Shown here piece after piece: positions 49,671-61,330 of a stretch of DNA of 64,000 nucleotides. This DNA is from Antilocapra americana (taxonomy: Eukaryota > Chordata > Mammalia > Artiodactyla > Antilocapridae). How positions within the stretch are numbered: position 1 is the first letter of the stretch; each line of letters opens with the position of its first letter. The notes under the pieces are model-generated. The model searched no databases, had not been told where the DNA came from, and saw only the letters and a program-made list of their open reading frames with translations. The stretch lies in contig ML664161.1 of NCBI GenBank assembly GCA_007570785.1, forward strand, positions 18,167,856-18,231,855. The letters run 5' to 3'. The translations under genes were made by a program, and so were the position numbers.

Positions 49671-51330
49671 GACTGTGCCCTTCTAGAAGCAGTGCAGTGG
49701 ATTGTTATAGGAAAGGAGGCTGGTGTTTGGGAAGACAGTTATGTGTGATTAAGAGGTGAAGGTAATGAGTCACGTAGTCCTTAAAGGCCATCTAGAATGT
49801 CAAAGAAGTGCTATATCCTTTCCATGGTGTTTTAGACAGGATTGCTGTGCCCACCTGGACTGAGGGAACAGCCCTGGCAAAGTCTCAAGACAGATCAAGA
49901 AACTGGGGAAGGCAATCAGCTCTTGCATCGTCCACATTGTTCCTGGAGCACAGCCGGGCTGATCCTGGGGCTGGAGCTCAGAACCAGGTGGGAAGTTCTC
50001 ACTCTTTAATCTCACAATTCCCCACTGACTTTCTTGGCTGGCTTCTCACCCTTGATTCCAAAAAGAAAAAATGTTTGTATATAGGACATTTTCTTCTGCA
50101 AAGGAATTTCCCTTAACAACTCTTTCTCCTTTGGGTGAAGTCTGCTTCTGGGAAAAGAGGAGGCGACTGAAGTGTTTTTGAGAAACAGAACGATAGACTC
50201 ACACACATAACTGTAGGATAGGTAGCTGAACTTCATCAGGAGCCTTGAGTAGCCAAGCAAACATTCTTCTGACCCTCAACCTCAGAGCTGTTTTTCATTC
50301 CCGTCCCCCCACCACCACCACCTCCAAAACTTTAACAAGTAATTAGTACCTAAAATGCCTCCCTTAACTAACACCCAGTAGAATCTATGGGAAAGATACA
50401 GCCTTTCTTTGAAATTCTAGATGGCAGTTAAGGGACTACCTGACTCTTGCTGCCTTCATCTCTTAATCACAGGTAACTATCTTCCTAACCACCAGCCTCT
50501 TTCCATATTAAAATCCCTCAGCATACCTAGTACTTTTCCTTCTCCCCTTATATTCTTATCTTTTACTCTTTTTTCCCCTCTGGAGCCTTCAACCAGATTC
50601 TCAGGATTCAATCATGGTCTTTTCCCAAACACCATGACAAGTTAGAAGGGAACTTTGATGATTGCACTGAAAATACATGATCTAGAGAATAAATGCTATA
50701 GCTGAATGCAATTGACAAATGACAGTTTGGGGTATGAGCAATGAATTCCATATTTTTCTAGGGGCTTCCTTTTACTTCATTTTTAGGATCCACTGATCCT
50801 AATAGAAACAAGTTAAAACTAAAGCTAATTAGAGAAATATTAAAGAAAAACCTCATTAAGCCCTTTCTGGACTGGCAGCCATCAAATCTTACATAGCTCA
50901 TGGCTAGTTGGACAGACCTTCATACCACTGGAAGCTTAGACTAATACCAAGAACCCTTCTTCTCAGTATTTAATTGTAAACCTGGCAGAGTGAAGACTCC
51001 ATACTGATTAAAAGAAAATCAATCAGTGCTTATTAGCCATAACAAATCAATAAAAACAATTAGCTGAAGAAATAATATGAACAGCCTACCCTTGTTACCA
51101 AAGTTCCTGGAAATTTTGAAGCTTCCTACAGCACACATTATTTTATTGTTTCCTACCTGATTTTGTGGAATTTTTGCTTATGTTGTACCTAAAGTTGTCT
51201 CCTGGAAGTGTAACTTGAATGAGTTTTACAATCATTTTATATCACGGTTCCAGAGTAACTGTCACCAAGGCTCTGAATAGATCTACTGGTATGGGGTTTT
51301 AATATCCTTTCTACCCAGTGAAGCGACCAC
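49671..51330. other. Noncoding DNA, nothing recognised
   Basis: No exon, RNA gene or named repeat can be supported here. Confidence 0.45.
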
Positions 51331-51334
51331 ACAT

Positions 51335-51525
51335 TGTAGTGGAGAATCCACTAAGCTAGAAGTGCTGAGCTGGATCTAAGTTCCACTTGGGGCATGTAAT
51401 GTGTAAGTAAGACAGTTTTTGTTCCTGGCTTCAGATTTTGCATACATAAAGAGATAGGACCAGATGATCTCTTAAATCCCTCCCAGTCCCTGAATTCTGT
51501 AGTTCTATAACCAACTGATGAATTT
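51335..51525 (+). mobile_element. Probable MIR-family SINE
   Basis: The 'ataaagagataggaccagatgatctcttaaatccctcccagtccctgaattctgtagttctat' ending matches the old MIR3-like tail (agatgatctctaaggtcccttccagctctaaaattctatga). The head resembles the MIR core only loosely. Confidence 0.5.
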
Positions 51526-51744
51526 TCAACTTGAGAAGACCCAGGTCTGTGGATCTTCTAAATATCTATTTATTTCATTGTCCTTTTAGTAGAAATTGAT
51601 GCAGAAAACGGATAAGTGATTTTTGTTTTTTCCCTGGGAGAGATCCTAACTTTGACTTGAGGAAACCAAACTAAGAGACTTGGCACGGTTTTCTTATGTA
51701 CAAATGAACCATTGTTTCATACTTCAACTTCTTTTCCTTTTCAG

Positions 51745-52150
51745 ATCCAGCTTAGAAATAATGTTTCACTCAAGATAAGGCTTGTGGTTTAGGAGATTCT
51801 GGTCCGGCCTGCCTCACTTTAAGACTTCTATCATCTCTTTTCAAAATCCAAGGAGGACCTCATTTCCTGTTTGATAGTTCTTCATGCTTTGCCAGCCTCC
51901 GGGTCTTTAAGGAAGCTTGCCAAGAGTTCCCGGCTAGGAAGGACAGTCTGAGTTCATCATAGAGAATGAGCTGGCACCACAGTTGTAGTGACTCACCAAC
52001 TTCATTGCCCACTTTGCAGTGGCAAGAACCACACTATCTAATCGAAAGACCTGTGTTTTAATGAAGTGAAATTGGATCACATGGCAAAATCTTCTCAAAA
52101 TATATCTCCAGTCTTTTGTTTCACTGGGTGTTTTGAACCCAAAGGAAATT
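51745..52150 (+). ncRNA. SOX2OT: SOX2OT lncRNA exon (probably the 3' exon; right limit unknown)
   Basis: SOX2OT is a multi-exon long noncoding RNA overlapping SOX2 in the same direction and linked to SOX2 regulation. The acceptor is strong: 'cttcaacttcttttccttttcag' ends at 51744. Inside, two places about 110 bases apart (51785-51805 and about 51877-51896) match, with few mismatches, the commonly used human SOX2OT PCR primer sites as I remember them (gcttgtggtttaggagatt and agttcttcatgctttgccag). I see no good 5' splice site in the next ~450 bases, as expected for a terminal exon. The human exon end would scale to roughly 55 kb here, so the exon may continue well beyond the limit given. The rest of SOX2OT, including SOX2 itself, is intronic to it. 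Confidence 0.75.
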
Positions 52151-53549
52151 ATATTCTGACTTATTTGTTTTTTGTTTTTAATTGAGATTAATTAACAGAT
52201 ACTTGGTTTTATGTCCATTCCATTCTAGGAATTTAGTGGTGATCACAAAGCAGTGAAAATAGGTCACAGCAAAATGAACATTCAAGATTAGGTTAAAGCA
52301 TTCCTCTGAAATTTCAGTATTCATTTTTGGAGTGTCAGTTACTACATTTCTGTAATTCATCACTTTTTTTCTTTCTTGGCTTACAGTCAAGATGAGAAAT
52401 GATATTGAGACCAAAGACATTGTTTTGTTACATAGCCAATGCTTTTTAAAATGCAAAACCACCGTCCCCTCACCAATGCTTAATCGTTTGTGTGTGCCTA
52501 TGTTCACACATACACACATATGCTGGAGAAAAACCTTTCAAGACTTCTGGGACCTGGGTCGTGTAAGAGGCAGATGAGAAAATTAAAGGAGGGCCAGAAC
52601 AGTAGCAACACTAAGAGTCAGTGATTTCACTTTACAAGAGTCCTTTTATAGTACACAGGCATTTTTTAAAAGCAAGTATTATTATAATTAAATAATATAC
52701 TTCTAAAGGATTATGATTCTCACCTAATTTCAAGATGTATATACGAGCCATTTAAAAGTATTTGGTATTATAATCTGTCACCAAAAACCAACTAGCAGAG
52801 TTTTATAATGTGTGTAGGTTTACCCAATGGGAATTAAATTTTAATTTATAAGTCTATCACTGTAGAAATTTAGGACAAGATAGCATTTGGTATTAACATA
52901 GAAGAATATTCTATAGCTTTTTTTTAGCTTTAAATTGATCTAAAAGAAAGTACACCTTGAATTTTCCCTCCTAGTGTTCTTGTGTTATATTATTTTCATG
53001 AGATTGTTTTTAATGTAAATATTATTTTATTAAGTCATTAGGTAAATAAATTTTTAAAATATATACTAATGGTCACTGGCTTTTCTCTTAATTTTACTAT
53101 TTCAAGTCAAGCAAAAATGGACATTTTTCTCTCAGGAAAAAAAATTGGGTTTTTGACACAAAAATTAATATTTAGTTGCAGTGTTTTTCCCCGACTACAT
53201 TAGCATTTACGGTGGATCTTATTTCAAAGCTGATTAATCTCAAAGAAAAGCAGAGAGATAATAGAATTTCCAAGTATATTATGTTGTTTAAAAAATATTT
53301 TAATACATTATTCAAATTGTTTTCAGTTATTGACTTAAAAAAAGAGCAATATCTGTTACAAATGTGAAATTTGGTTTTCGAAAGACCTTACAAGTTCCAG
53401 TTTCTTTAGGACAACAGTGGAAATTAAAGTCATAGACAATTTAGAGCTCCTTGGTATTTTCTCTTTTTTAAAAAAAAAAGCTTGTGATAGGCATCTCTGC
53501 AAGGTAGGTTTTAACGTATTTTTTTCCTAATTTTTTTTCCTTCTTTCAG

Positions 53550-53917
53550 TAAGAAGGATAAGCTTTTAGAGTACCCAGTCACCGTGGTAACTGCCAAAAA
53601 AATTCTCCTGAAGTTTGAAGAGGTCAGCTAGCAGGGTCAACAACTCTAGCCTCTCTCTGAGCTCGGTCTAGCATGCCCCAGCCTGCGGTTGGAGTGTCAG
53701 GCCAGATCTGACCCTGGGAGGTGGACTATTCCGGCTCTGATATAAATTTTTTGAGTCAGTTCATGGCCTGGACTCTCCAGGTGGCCTCCAAAATCGATTT
53801 TGACCCCCTGACCCTGTCTCACGGAGGCATAGCATCCACCCTAAGTAAGGATTTAGCCAGGAATGACAGCTTTCCACTGAGTGTTATTGGGGACAGTATA
53901 AACAGTTTGGAAAGCAA
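53550..53917 (+). ncRNA. Exon-like segment, possible SOX2OT isoform exon
   Basis: The acceptor 'tttttttccttctttcag' ends at 53549, and a donor of the form AA/GTAAGG follows 53917. The 368-base interval is richer in GC than its AT-rich surroundings. An open frame crosses it but begins at a GTG; its first ATG (53762) gives about 52 codons with no known domain. It may be an internal exon of SOX2OT or simply part of a longer terminal exon starting at 51745. Confidence 0.4.
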
Positions 53918-54619
53918 GTAAGGAGGTGTGAGTGCTAGAAATCATTAAAAGCACATTAAAAAACAATTAAAAATTTTTCTTAGCTTAAAAAAGTTTAAAA
54001 TGTTTATTGGTTGTATGACTCTTACCTGATTTTTAAGATTTTTTTAATAAAAAAAGTTTTAAATATAAATCCTCAATGAACCACACATCTTCATCCTTTT
54101 ATATACTTTGTTACAAATATGCAAATAAGATAGCCTCACTTACAACAAAATAAGTACAGCAGAGATGTAAAACTAGGGAAAAGAAAAGCTAGTTATTAAA
54201 ATACATAAAGAGTTTCAGGTATTTTATCTTAATTTTCGTATTTTAAATATTTCATTTCATGTGCTTGTGTCTTAAAATGTTTAAAATGTGAAAATATGGA
54301 GCCTTAAAAAGAAACAACCACCATCTGAAAGAAGATAAACTTGTATTTCACTTCAAGTGCCTTGGTACTTTGTAAAACAACTAGCTGATACACTAATTTG
54401 GATACAAATGACGTAAAAATTATAAATAGGGAAAGTTAGATCTTTAGAGTCAAAGAGGAGAAAAGAATAAATTTGTAAATGTATAGTATCTTAGAATTAA
54501 TTTTATATATTTTCAACAGTTTAAGATAATAGAAGCTTGGGAAATAAATATAACGTGTAAATCATTAGTGATTCTTTTTCCTTCTTTTTCTTCCCCTTCA
54601 TTTTTGTTTTTTCTCCCAG

Positions 54620-54940
54620 ATGCCACCCTGGAAATTTTATTTTCTCCAAGAAAGTAGACTACTCTTTGAGAGTTCTGGCCTGTGAACTCAATATGTAAAT
54701 GTGGTCATCAAACAAGACAAAACTGCCAAGAGAGAAGATTTTATCCTACGCACATTCCTTCTTCCAGTGGTACTTTGCTCAAAGTTTCCCCCATTTTCCA
54801 GTGATGTTGAAATGGCTCCAGAGAAACTCTCTGATAGATAAACGGAGAAGCCATTTCATCTAAATCCTTTGTAAAAATTAGATTTTAAGTAGGGGTGAAT
54901 GTCCTTTCCGGAGAATAAACCAGGAAGAGTGGAAGCAGAG
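54620..54940 (+). ncRNA. Exon-like segment with poly(A) signal, possible SOX2OT 3' end
   Basis: The acceptor 'cattttt...ttttttctcccag' ends at 54619, one 702-base interval after the previous candidate donor. The segment (atgccaccctggaaat...) contains AATAAA at 54914-54919. Its position agrees with where the human SOX2OT 3' end would fall by distance from SOX2. The exact end is not determined. Confidence 0.4.
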
Positions 54941-55529
54941 GGGGAGGGGACTGAGCAGTTTATACACATATATACTCTTTGTGTTTGAAGGCCTCTGTGT
55001 CTTGGCTTCTCACTATGTTAAATCCCTATTATAAAACTTATCTTCACAAAGCCTATTATAGTATTCTGAGAACAAATTGGACCATGAATAACTTAGTTGG
55101 AAGTGTAGATTATTTTCTACTTAGGGAAAGTTAGAGATGACAACAGCTTAGCTAAAAGAATAGTGATTAATCTTAAATAGATGGATTTCAAAGTTTCACT
55201 CTTGATAAAGAGTACCTTTGATAGTTCTCCTCTTCAGACTCATGTTTCCACTTTATTTGTATTAAGAGTTGTCCTAGTGATTACACTGTCCACCTAATAC
55301 AGCACGGCTCTAACCGTGGATCCTTTTCTTACAGTCTGTTAATCTGTCTGAGAGGTGGCCAGAAAGACATTCTGCTTCCTATTGGTAAATGTATGATTTC
55401 AAAGTGGTACCCATGCCTAGATATCAAATTCACTGTTAGGAAAGATATGTTGCATAAATCATAATTTCTCAACTAAATAAAATTATTATTTAAAAACACC
55501 TTAAATTTGTTTTAATTCCCTGTAACTTA

Positions 55530-55700
55530 CAAAGCACTTCTCAATTCATAATTTTGTTTGATCCTTAGAATAATGTCATGAAATAATATCATTAATCCCA
55601 TTTTACCAACAAGGCAGCTGCGTCATCCGCACACTGTGATCCAGCTGATGAATGGAACACCTCGGATACCAACTCGGATTCTATAGCTTCTGCTTCAAGT
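55530..55700 (-). mobile_element. MIR SINE
   Basis: Antisense MIR: 'aattttgtttgatccttagaataatgtcatgaaataatatcattaatcccattttaccaacaaggcagctg' is the reverse-orientation core (cccattttacagatgaggaaactgag). It is followed by 'gatccagctgatgaatggaaca' in the place of 'cacacagctagtaagtggcaga'. Confidence 0.65.
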
Positions 55701-56034
55701 GACTAACCTATAGCAATAGGCTTTTTAATTGTTTTTATGTTCTATATCCCTGAAAACCAAGATTTTATATTAAGGAACAAAGTTTTTATATTTCACAAAA
55801 AAGTTATGACACAATTTAAAAACTTTTTTTTTCATTTAGAAATGAATTTTACTAATTATTATTTTCTTTTGTGTGTATCTATCTATCTATGTATCAATGG
55901 TCTTTCAGAGTTAATCTCTAGAAGTCAAACATGGGCAGCACTACATAAATTAAATAACTACCTGGAATTTTTTAAATGAACATGAAACCCGTCGATAATA
56001 CTATAGGTGAGGTTTCCCGTCTAGTGTTTTTTGT

Positions 56035-56540
56035 TTTTGTTTTTTTAGCTCTGTTGAGATATAAATGACAAATAAAACTGTTAGATATTTAAAATGTATA
56101 TCATGATGATTTGATTCAGGCATACACTGTGACGTAATTCCTCCAGTCAGTTAACACATCCATCACCCATGCATTTATTTATATATTTTTTGAGGAAAAT
56201 ATTTAAGTTCTTCTGTCTCTCTTTTCTTTTGGTTGTGCCAAGTGGCATGCAAGACCCCAGTTCTCTGAACCAGGAATTGAACCCATGACCCTCATAGTGG
56301 AAGTTTGGAGTCCCAACCACGGGACCTCCAGGGAAATTCCATTAAGTTCTACTCTATTAACAAATTTCAGTTATTCAATACAGTCTTATCAACTGTAGTC
56401 ACCATGTTACACATTAAATTTTCAGACCTTATTCATCTTATAGTTGAAAGTTTGTACCCTTTTATTAACCTCTAATTCCCTCACTCTCCAGCTCTGCTTT
56501 CTAGTGTTTATAAACTGGTACTTTTAACATCTTATCAAGT
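56035..56540 (-). mobile_element. L1 LINE 3' end, interrupted by a younger SINE
   Basis: 'tttttagctctgttgagatataaatgacaaat' is the reverse complement of the L1 terminus (atctcaataaagct). It continues through 'catccatcacccatgcat' and, after the inserted SINE (56212-56341), 'caatacagtcttatcaactgtagtcaccatgttacacattaaattttcagacc'. The two halves join into one L1 3' UTR. An old, 5'-truncated copy. Confidence 0.75.
56212..56341 (-). mobile_element. CHR-type tRNA-Glu SINE nested in L1
   Basis: Body: 'ttttggttgtgccaagtggcatgcaagaccccagttctctgaaccaggaattgaaccc' to 'gggacctccagggaaattcc', the reverse complement of the cetartiodactyl CHR SINE. The 9-base TTAAGTTCT occurs on both sides (56203-56211 and 56342-56350) as target-site duplication, proving insertion into the pre-existing L1. 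Confidence 0.85.
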
Positions 56541-57299
56541 TTGGATAAACAAAGTTGTGAAGGGCTACTTCCTGTTTCTCTTGGATTTTTTACCCTATGT
56601 GTGTAAAAAAAAGTTTGCAAACTACTTTATGAATGATAAATAAAAGGTTTAGTTCACCTGATGTTGATGTAACCTATCTAAACACAGAAATCAAAAAATA
56701 CAAAAGGATTACACCATGTGATTCTAATTAGGCTTTTGATTATACTGTTTTAATTATGTAATATAGATGTGTGAATGTTATTGAAAATATGAAAAATTTC
56801 TGTTTTTTATTTTTAAAAATTTATATACTTTAATTAGTCACTTTATATATACTTAAATCAAGGTTTTTGCTCCTGAATTTTTCTAGCAGCTAGACAAATC
56901 CAGTCAAAGTTTTTAGGATTAGGAAAAAATGAAAAGGTGTCTGGAAAAGAGAAAACAAGTGTCTAGTTGAATGTGTGTCAATAATGACATACATATATAT
57001 TACATACATATATCTATACATGCATACAATAATTACATACATATATTATAACCTTTCTTGGGGCAAGGTTTTTCAATTAAAAAATGACATTAGACTGAGA
57101 ATTGTTTATTGTGATTTCTAAGTAGTTGTTAAAGCCTCCAAGTTCAAACTTCTAATGTCTTCTCTAGAATTTGCATATTAATAAATGCAAAAATAAAGAC
57201 TCTCATATTCACATTGATATGTTTGCTTAGATGCCCTTTTTGTTTCGTACATTACCAGTCTCATTAATTATATTCATATGTGCCTTTAACCGCTCCCAT
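56541..57299. other. Noncoding AT-rich DNA
   Basis: Nothing recognised apart from short TA/CA-rich stretches near 56985-57045 and octamer ATTTGCAT at about 57171-57178. Confidence 0.5.
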
Positions 57300-57314
57300 T
57301 GTCCTAAACAGGCC

Positions 57315-57440
57315 TTCTTCCCCCGTCTTCCTTCCTTCCTTCCCCACCTCTTCCCTTCTTGCTTGCCTTTCCTTCTTTCTTTCTTGTCTTCTCTTTCCTC
57401 CTTTCTTTCCTCCCTCCTCTCTTTTCCTCCCTTCCTCCTT
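57315..57440 (+). repeat. Pyrimidine-rich (CTTC/TTCC)n tract
   Basis: A long CT-only stretch of interrupted CTTCC, CTTT and CCTCC units, with mirror symmetry that could allow triplex formation. The basic-looking minus-strand frame across it is a by-product of the purine repeat. Confidence 0.9.
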
Positions 57441-59134
57441 CTTATGTTACTCATCAGTTTTTAAGTAGTTTTGGTTTAAAACCCAGCTTGGGTTAAGAGG
57501 CTTATGTAAGGCAGTGCCTTATACCAGACAAATATTCAGCACAACACAACACTCACTACAGCTGAACCTACAAGTCAGAGAAGCTAAGTAAAATATGAAG
57601 AGTTTTCTGACAACCAAACTCTATTCCTAGGGGTAAGCTTTTAATGTTATAGATTCTGGCAATGTCCTTCCCTTTTACTGTCACCATAGTATTTCTAAGT
57701 CAACTAAGTTATTGGTTAGTTTTCATGTAAACTGCTCATGTTGCAAAAGAAGATAATGAAGAAGGAGGAGGAGGAGAATTATTTTAGGAATCCAAAAAGA
57801 AATATTGTCAATTGCTACATAAAACTTGCATATAGGTACATAGAACCACCATCCTAACATTGGGAAGCATAAATAAAGATCAAAGATTTCTCATTTTTCT
57901 TTTAAGTTACTCCTGCCCAATATATTGAGGTATCAAAGATATGTTTTCTTTCTTTCCTTCTCTCTCTCTACCCTCCTCTTTCTCTCCTGAAGCTGTTATC
58001 AATCTGAACAACTTAATATAATTTTGCAAAATAGGATTTTCTTTTCAGTGATACAAACATTTTACCCAATGAGGTTTTTAAGCAAGTCAACCAGGCATAA
58101 AAATGTTTTATATTCTTCTGAAAGGAATGTTATTTATCTATGTAGTAGAAGATCACAGTAGATAGCGAAAATTCAGTCAATTATTTGTGTATCAGTTTCT
58201 ATAATATCAGATTTTTCTCTATCTCTCAATATTGTGAATATATCTTATATAATTGACTGCTGATAGATGCAGTTTCTGATTATGGAACTAAATTTGCGAG
58301 AGTAACCTGTTTATGTTGAGTATTGTTGGGTGCCTACTATCCGTTGAATAAGCATAACTGACTACCTCTAAGTATAAGGTATTCCTTTAAGTTATTCAAA
58401 GATGAAAAGTATAAATCCCTGCCATCATGGAATTTTGTGGGAGTAAGGATTAGAATAAAGAAATATTTAGAAAGCTCAGGATTTGGGTCCAGCATTTTGG
58501 GAAAGAGACATGGACATGTATATAAGTCTCTTCAGAGTAAGTTTTTGGTTAAGGTCTGAAAAAATGACTGAATACATGGAGTAGCCTGGGTAAGTTTGAT
58601 AGAGAACATGGGTTTTAAAGTGTGGGTGGGGCTCTGATAGACAGACATGGGACCATATTCTATATGGAAGGGGAAGATAGAGAAGTGAGATTGTACAGTG
58701 TACCATAGAAAATGATTTAATGGATTTAAAACATTTCTAGAATAACACAAAGTGGGGCTGAATATTATGTTTTAATGGGCCATCCTATATACTTTATTCA
58801 TTTAGTAAATAATGTCATTAAACATTTTATTAATAATAAAAACATTTATCTTAAAGGGAGTTAAAATCCAGTGATGAGAATTAAATGTGAGAAATCTAGT
58901 GCTTTTCATATTGACTTATTCCTGGATCTGGGTGCCTCTGTGTTCCTCAATATCTCCATCCGGATATCTCTTTCTCATATTTGTGAAATAACATATCAAT
59001 TATTAAATTGAAGATTTTTATGAAAAAATCAGTTATACTTTTTCAAAGATATTTTGTGGGTCACTTCCTATGTGCCACTTGCACTCAGAGTTCCAATACA
59101 GGATTACAAATAAATACTGCATCTTAAAATGTAT
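57441..59134. other. Noncoding AT-rich DNA with faint old repeats
   Basis: No gene is recognised. 58320-58450 ('gggtgcctactatccgttgaata...ccctgccatcatggaattttgtgggag') resembles a very diverged L2-like repeat, but too weakly for a separate call. A short (GGA/GAA)n lies near 57756-57776. Confidence 0.4.
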
Positions 59135-59300
59135 TATTATTATTTTTTTATATTTACTTGGCTGCACCAGGTCTTAGTTGTGGCTTTTGGGATATTTAGT
59201 TACAGCATGCAGGATCTAGTTCCCTGACCAGGCATCAAACCTGGACCCCCTGCACTGGGAGCTTGGAGTCTTACCCATTGGACCACCAGGGAAGTCCCCA
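59135..59300 (-). mobile_element. CHR-type tRNA-Glu SINE
   Basis: 'ggctgcaccaggtcttagttgtgg', 'gcatgcaggatctagttccctgaccagg', 'ggaccccctgcactgggagcttggagtcttacccattggaccaccagggaagtcccc': the full reverse-orientation CHR SINE with its T-rich (A-tail complement) left end. The flanks are both 'ttattattttt'-like, so a target duplication is likely but its limits are ambiguous. Confidence 0.9.
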
Positions 59301-59802
59301 AATTTATTATTTTTTAAAGTTAGTGAATCTTCAGCTTGAGAGGAAAAAAGTCATTTTTTAAATTCTCCATTCAGAAGTTCTACATTCATGCTTTTGTAAG
59401 TGAATGAAAGTTTAGAAATACATTTAAATATTTTTAAAAATCTAGTGAGATATCTTGAAATCAGGAAGTATCGGCCAATTGTATAAACAAACCCAAAATC
59501 TCTGATAAAAAGATACTAAAAGGCATAGAAGCAAGGAATAAAAACTCACTGAATACATTCTAGCAGCCTCATACTCAAAATAATAAACTAATACAAATGT
59601 TTTTGGTGATGTAATGCACAAGAGTCCAGGAATGGAATGCTTGTTGTGTCAATCTTCCTAACATGAAACCTCAAGTCAAGTGGAAACTAATCTTAGCTCC
59701 AAAGCTTAGAAATCCAGGTCCAAGAAATATTTTAAGAAGAAAATGTAGACATCAAACTCGAGTAAAATATGAGGCAAATACTGAGGATGGGTGTGAGGGT
59801 TT
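59301..59802. other. Noncoding AT-rich DNA
   Basis: Nothing recognised between the two SINEs. Confidence 0.5.
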
Positions 59803-59813
59803 GTGAGGGCAAA

Positions 59814-60009
59814 GTGAAAGTCATTCAGTCATGTCTGATTCTTTGTGATCGCATGAACTATATAGTCCATGGAATTCTCCAGGCCAGAATACTGGAGTGG
59901 GTAGCCATTCCCTTCTCCAGGGGATTTTCCCAACGCAGGGATGGAACCCAGGTCTTCTGCGTTGTAGTTGCAGGCAGGTTCTTTACCAGCTGAGCCACCA
60001 GGGAAGCCG
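59814..60009 (+). mobile_element. Full-length Bov-tA/BovA-type SINE with target duplication
   Basis: Starts 'gtgaaagtcattcagtcatgtctgattctttgtgat', passes 'aggccagaatactggagtgggtagccattcccttctccagggga', and ends 'gcaggcaggttctttaccagctgagccaccagggaagcc'. The 11-base GTGAGGGCAAA flanks it on both sides (59803-59813 and 60010-60020). Low divergence indicates a young ruminant insertion. The frames of about 75 codons on both strands here are SINE-derived, not genes. Confidence 0.95.
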
Positions 60010-60020
60010 GTGAGGGCAAA

Positions 60021-60560
60021 AGAAAACTTTCTTCTTATCTGTGGCTGTTTAATCAAGTTGGATAAAGCACTGGTTAATTGTCCAGAATCATTTATTTAAT
60101 TTCAATTTAACTTTGCCCTTCTACATACCCCCAAATTATAGCCCTGCTCTAACAGAAATCCTTCACATATAGTCTCCTTTTGGTCAGGAAACAAAACTTT
60201 TGAGTGCCCATAGGGGACAAGACATTATGTAGGTGCTATTGAAGTAAAAAGGTGTTGCAATTAATAGGAAAAGTGTCATACCCACCCTCCCCAACTCAAA
60301 GATACAAACAATATTCATATTTAAGGCCCCACCCAAAGTAAATTATTGACATTGCTTTTAGTGCCCGCTTAAGGACCACTTGCTTGTAAAGCTTTTCCTT
60401 TATAACCACTGCAGCTCTATATCAGTTCTCCCCAGTACTGTACTTCTAAACTTGACTATGGAATGGCAAACAATACACAGGTTTATAGAAGTGAAAGTGA
60501 TGTGTAGAATAAAAAGTGAAAGTGTCCCTTGTCACTTCTCCAAAAGTGTGTAACCTTTCA
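60021..60560. other. Noncoding DNA
   Basis: Nothing recognised. Confidence 0.5.
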
Positions 60561-60564
60561 GATC

Positions 60565-60680
60565 TCAGATAGAAAGACAGATGGATGATAGCTGAGTGGG
60601 TGAATGGATGGATGGAAAGATAGGCAGATAGATGATAGGGAGTTGATAGATTGGTAGATAGACAGGCGGACAGATAGAGA
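60565..60680 (+). repeat. Degenerate (GATA/GATG)n tract
   Basis: Interrupted tetranucleotide units (agatagaaagacagatggatgatag, gatggatggaaagataggcagatagatgatagg, agatagacaggcggacagatag). Confidence 0.85.
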
Positions 60681-60689
60681 ATGAAGAAT

Positions 60690-60890
60690 ACAGATTCTGG
60701 ATCTAGACAGTCAAGGTGTTGGTTCAAACTCTACTACTCACCCCATGTATGATCTCACCTGAGTTTTCTCATCTATTAAAGTGAAGATGACAGCAGTACA
60801 ATTGCAATGGGTTATTGCAAGGATTAAGTGAGTTTATATGTGAACTGCTTAGAGCAGTGCTTGGCACACAGTAACCATTTTATGTGTAGT
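60690..60890 (+). mobile_element. MIR SINE
   Basis: A well-preserved sense MIR: 'ggttcaaactctactactcacc', 'gagttttctcatctattaaagtgaagatgacagcagtac', 'gggttattgcaaggattaagtgagtttatatgtgaactgcttagagcagtgcttggcacacagtaacc'. Confidence 0.85.
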
Positions 60891-60984
60891 TAACTACTCT
60901 TCTTATTATGACTACATATATACTAATTTTTTAAAAAAACAAACGAGACTGTATGATGTCTTTCTCACTTCATAATATATCAGG

Positions 60985-61150
60985 GAAAACATTCTTATAA
61001 CACAAGTGAATCTAGTTCATTCTTTGTAACTGCTGCCTAATATCCCACAGGAGGGTTGAATCAAAATTTCTTTAACTGTTGTCCTACTGATGGTCATTTA
61101 GATTGTCTCCAGGTATTTCTGCTTCAAAGCCACTACTCATATCTTGTCCT
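60985..61150. mobile_element. Possible old L1-derived fragment
   Basis: 'ctagttcattctttgtaactgctgcctaatatccca...ctttaactgttgtcctactgatggtcatttagattgtctccag' resembles an L1 3' UTR segment (ttcattctttttaatggctgcatagtattcca...ctgttgatggacatttaggttg). Strongly diverged. Confidence 0.5.
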
Positions 61151-61169
61151 TGAGTATAAAACAAGAGAT

Positions 61170-61330
61170 GCCGAAGGGGCAGGCATATAGGTATTCCCAT
61201 TTTATACATGATCAAGATGAGGCTCAGAGAAATTTAGTAAACTGCATAAGGTCAAACAGCTAATAAGTAACAGAGTTAAGAGAACTAGTTTAACACAGTT
61301 TCGCACTGTTGTATCTCAAATTTTCCCATT
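61170..61330 (-). mobile_element. MIR SINE
   Basis: 'cattttatacatgatcaagatgaggctcagagaaatttagtaaactgcataaggtcaaacagctaataagtaacagagttaag' is the antisense MIR core (cattttacagatgaggaaactgaggctcagagaggttaagtaacttgcccaaggtcacacagctagtaagtggcagag). Confidence 0.85.

Noticed and set aside
53721..53921. 66-codon frame inside the exon-like segment
   Set aside because: It begins with GTG; from the first ATG it is about 52 codons with no domain. Better explained as a noncoding exon.
57227..57464. Lys/Glu/Arg-rich and Leu/Ser/Pro-rich frames
   Set aside because: Produced by the CTTC/GAAG simple repeat, not a gene.
59769..60056. Frames of about 75 codons on both strands
   Set aside because: Both are translations of the Bov-tA/BovA SINE at 59814-60009.
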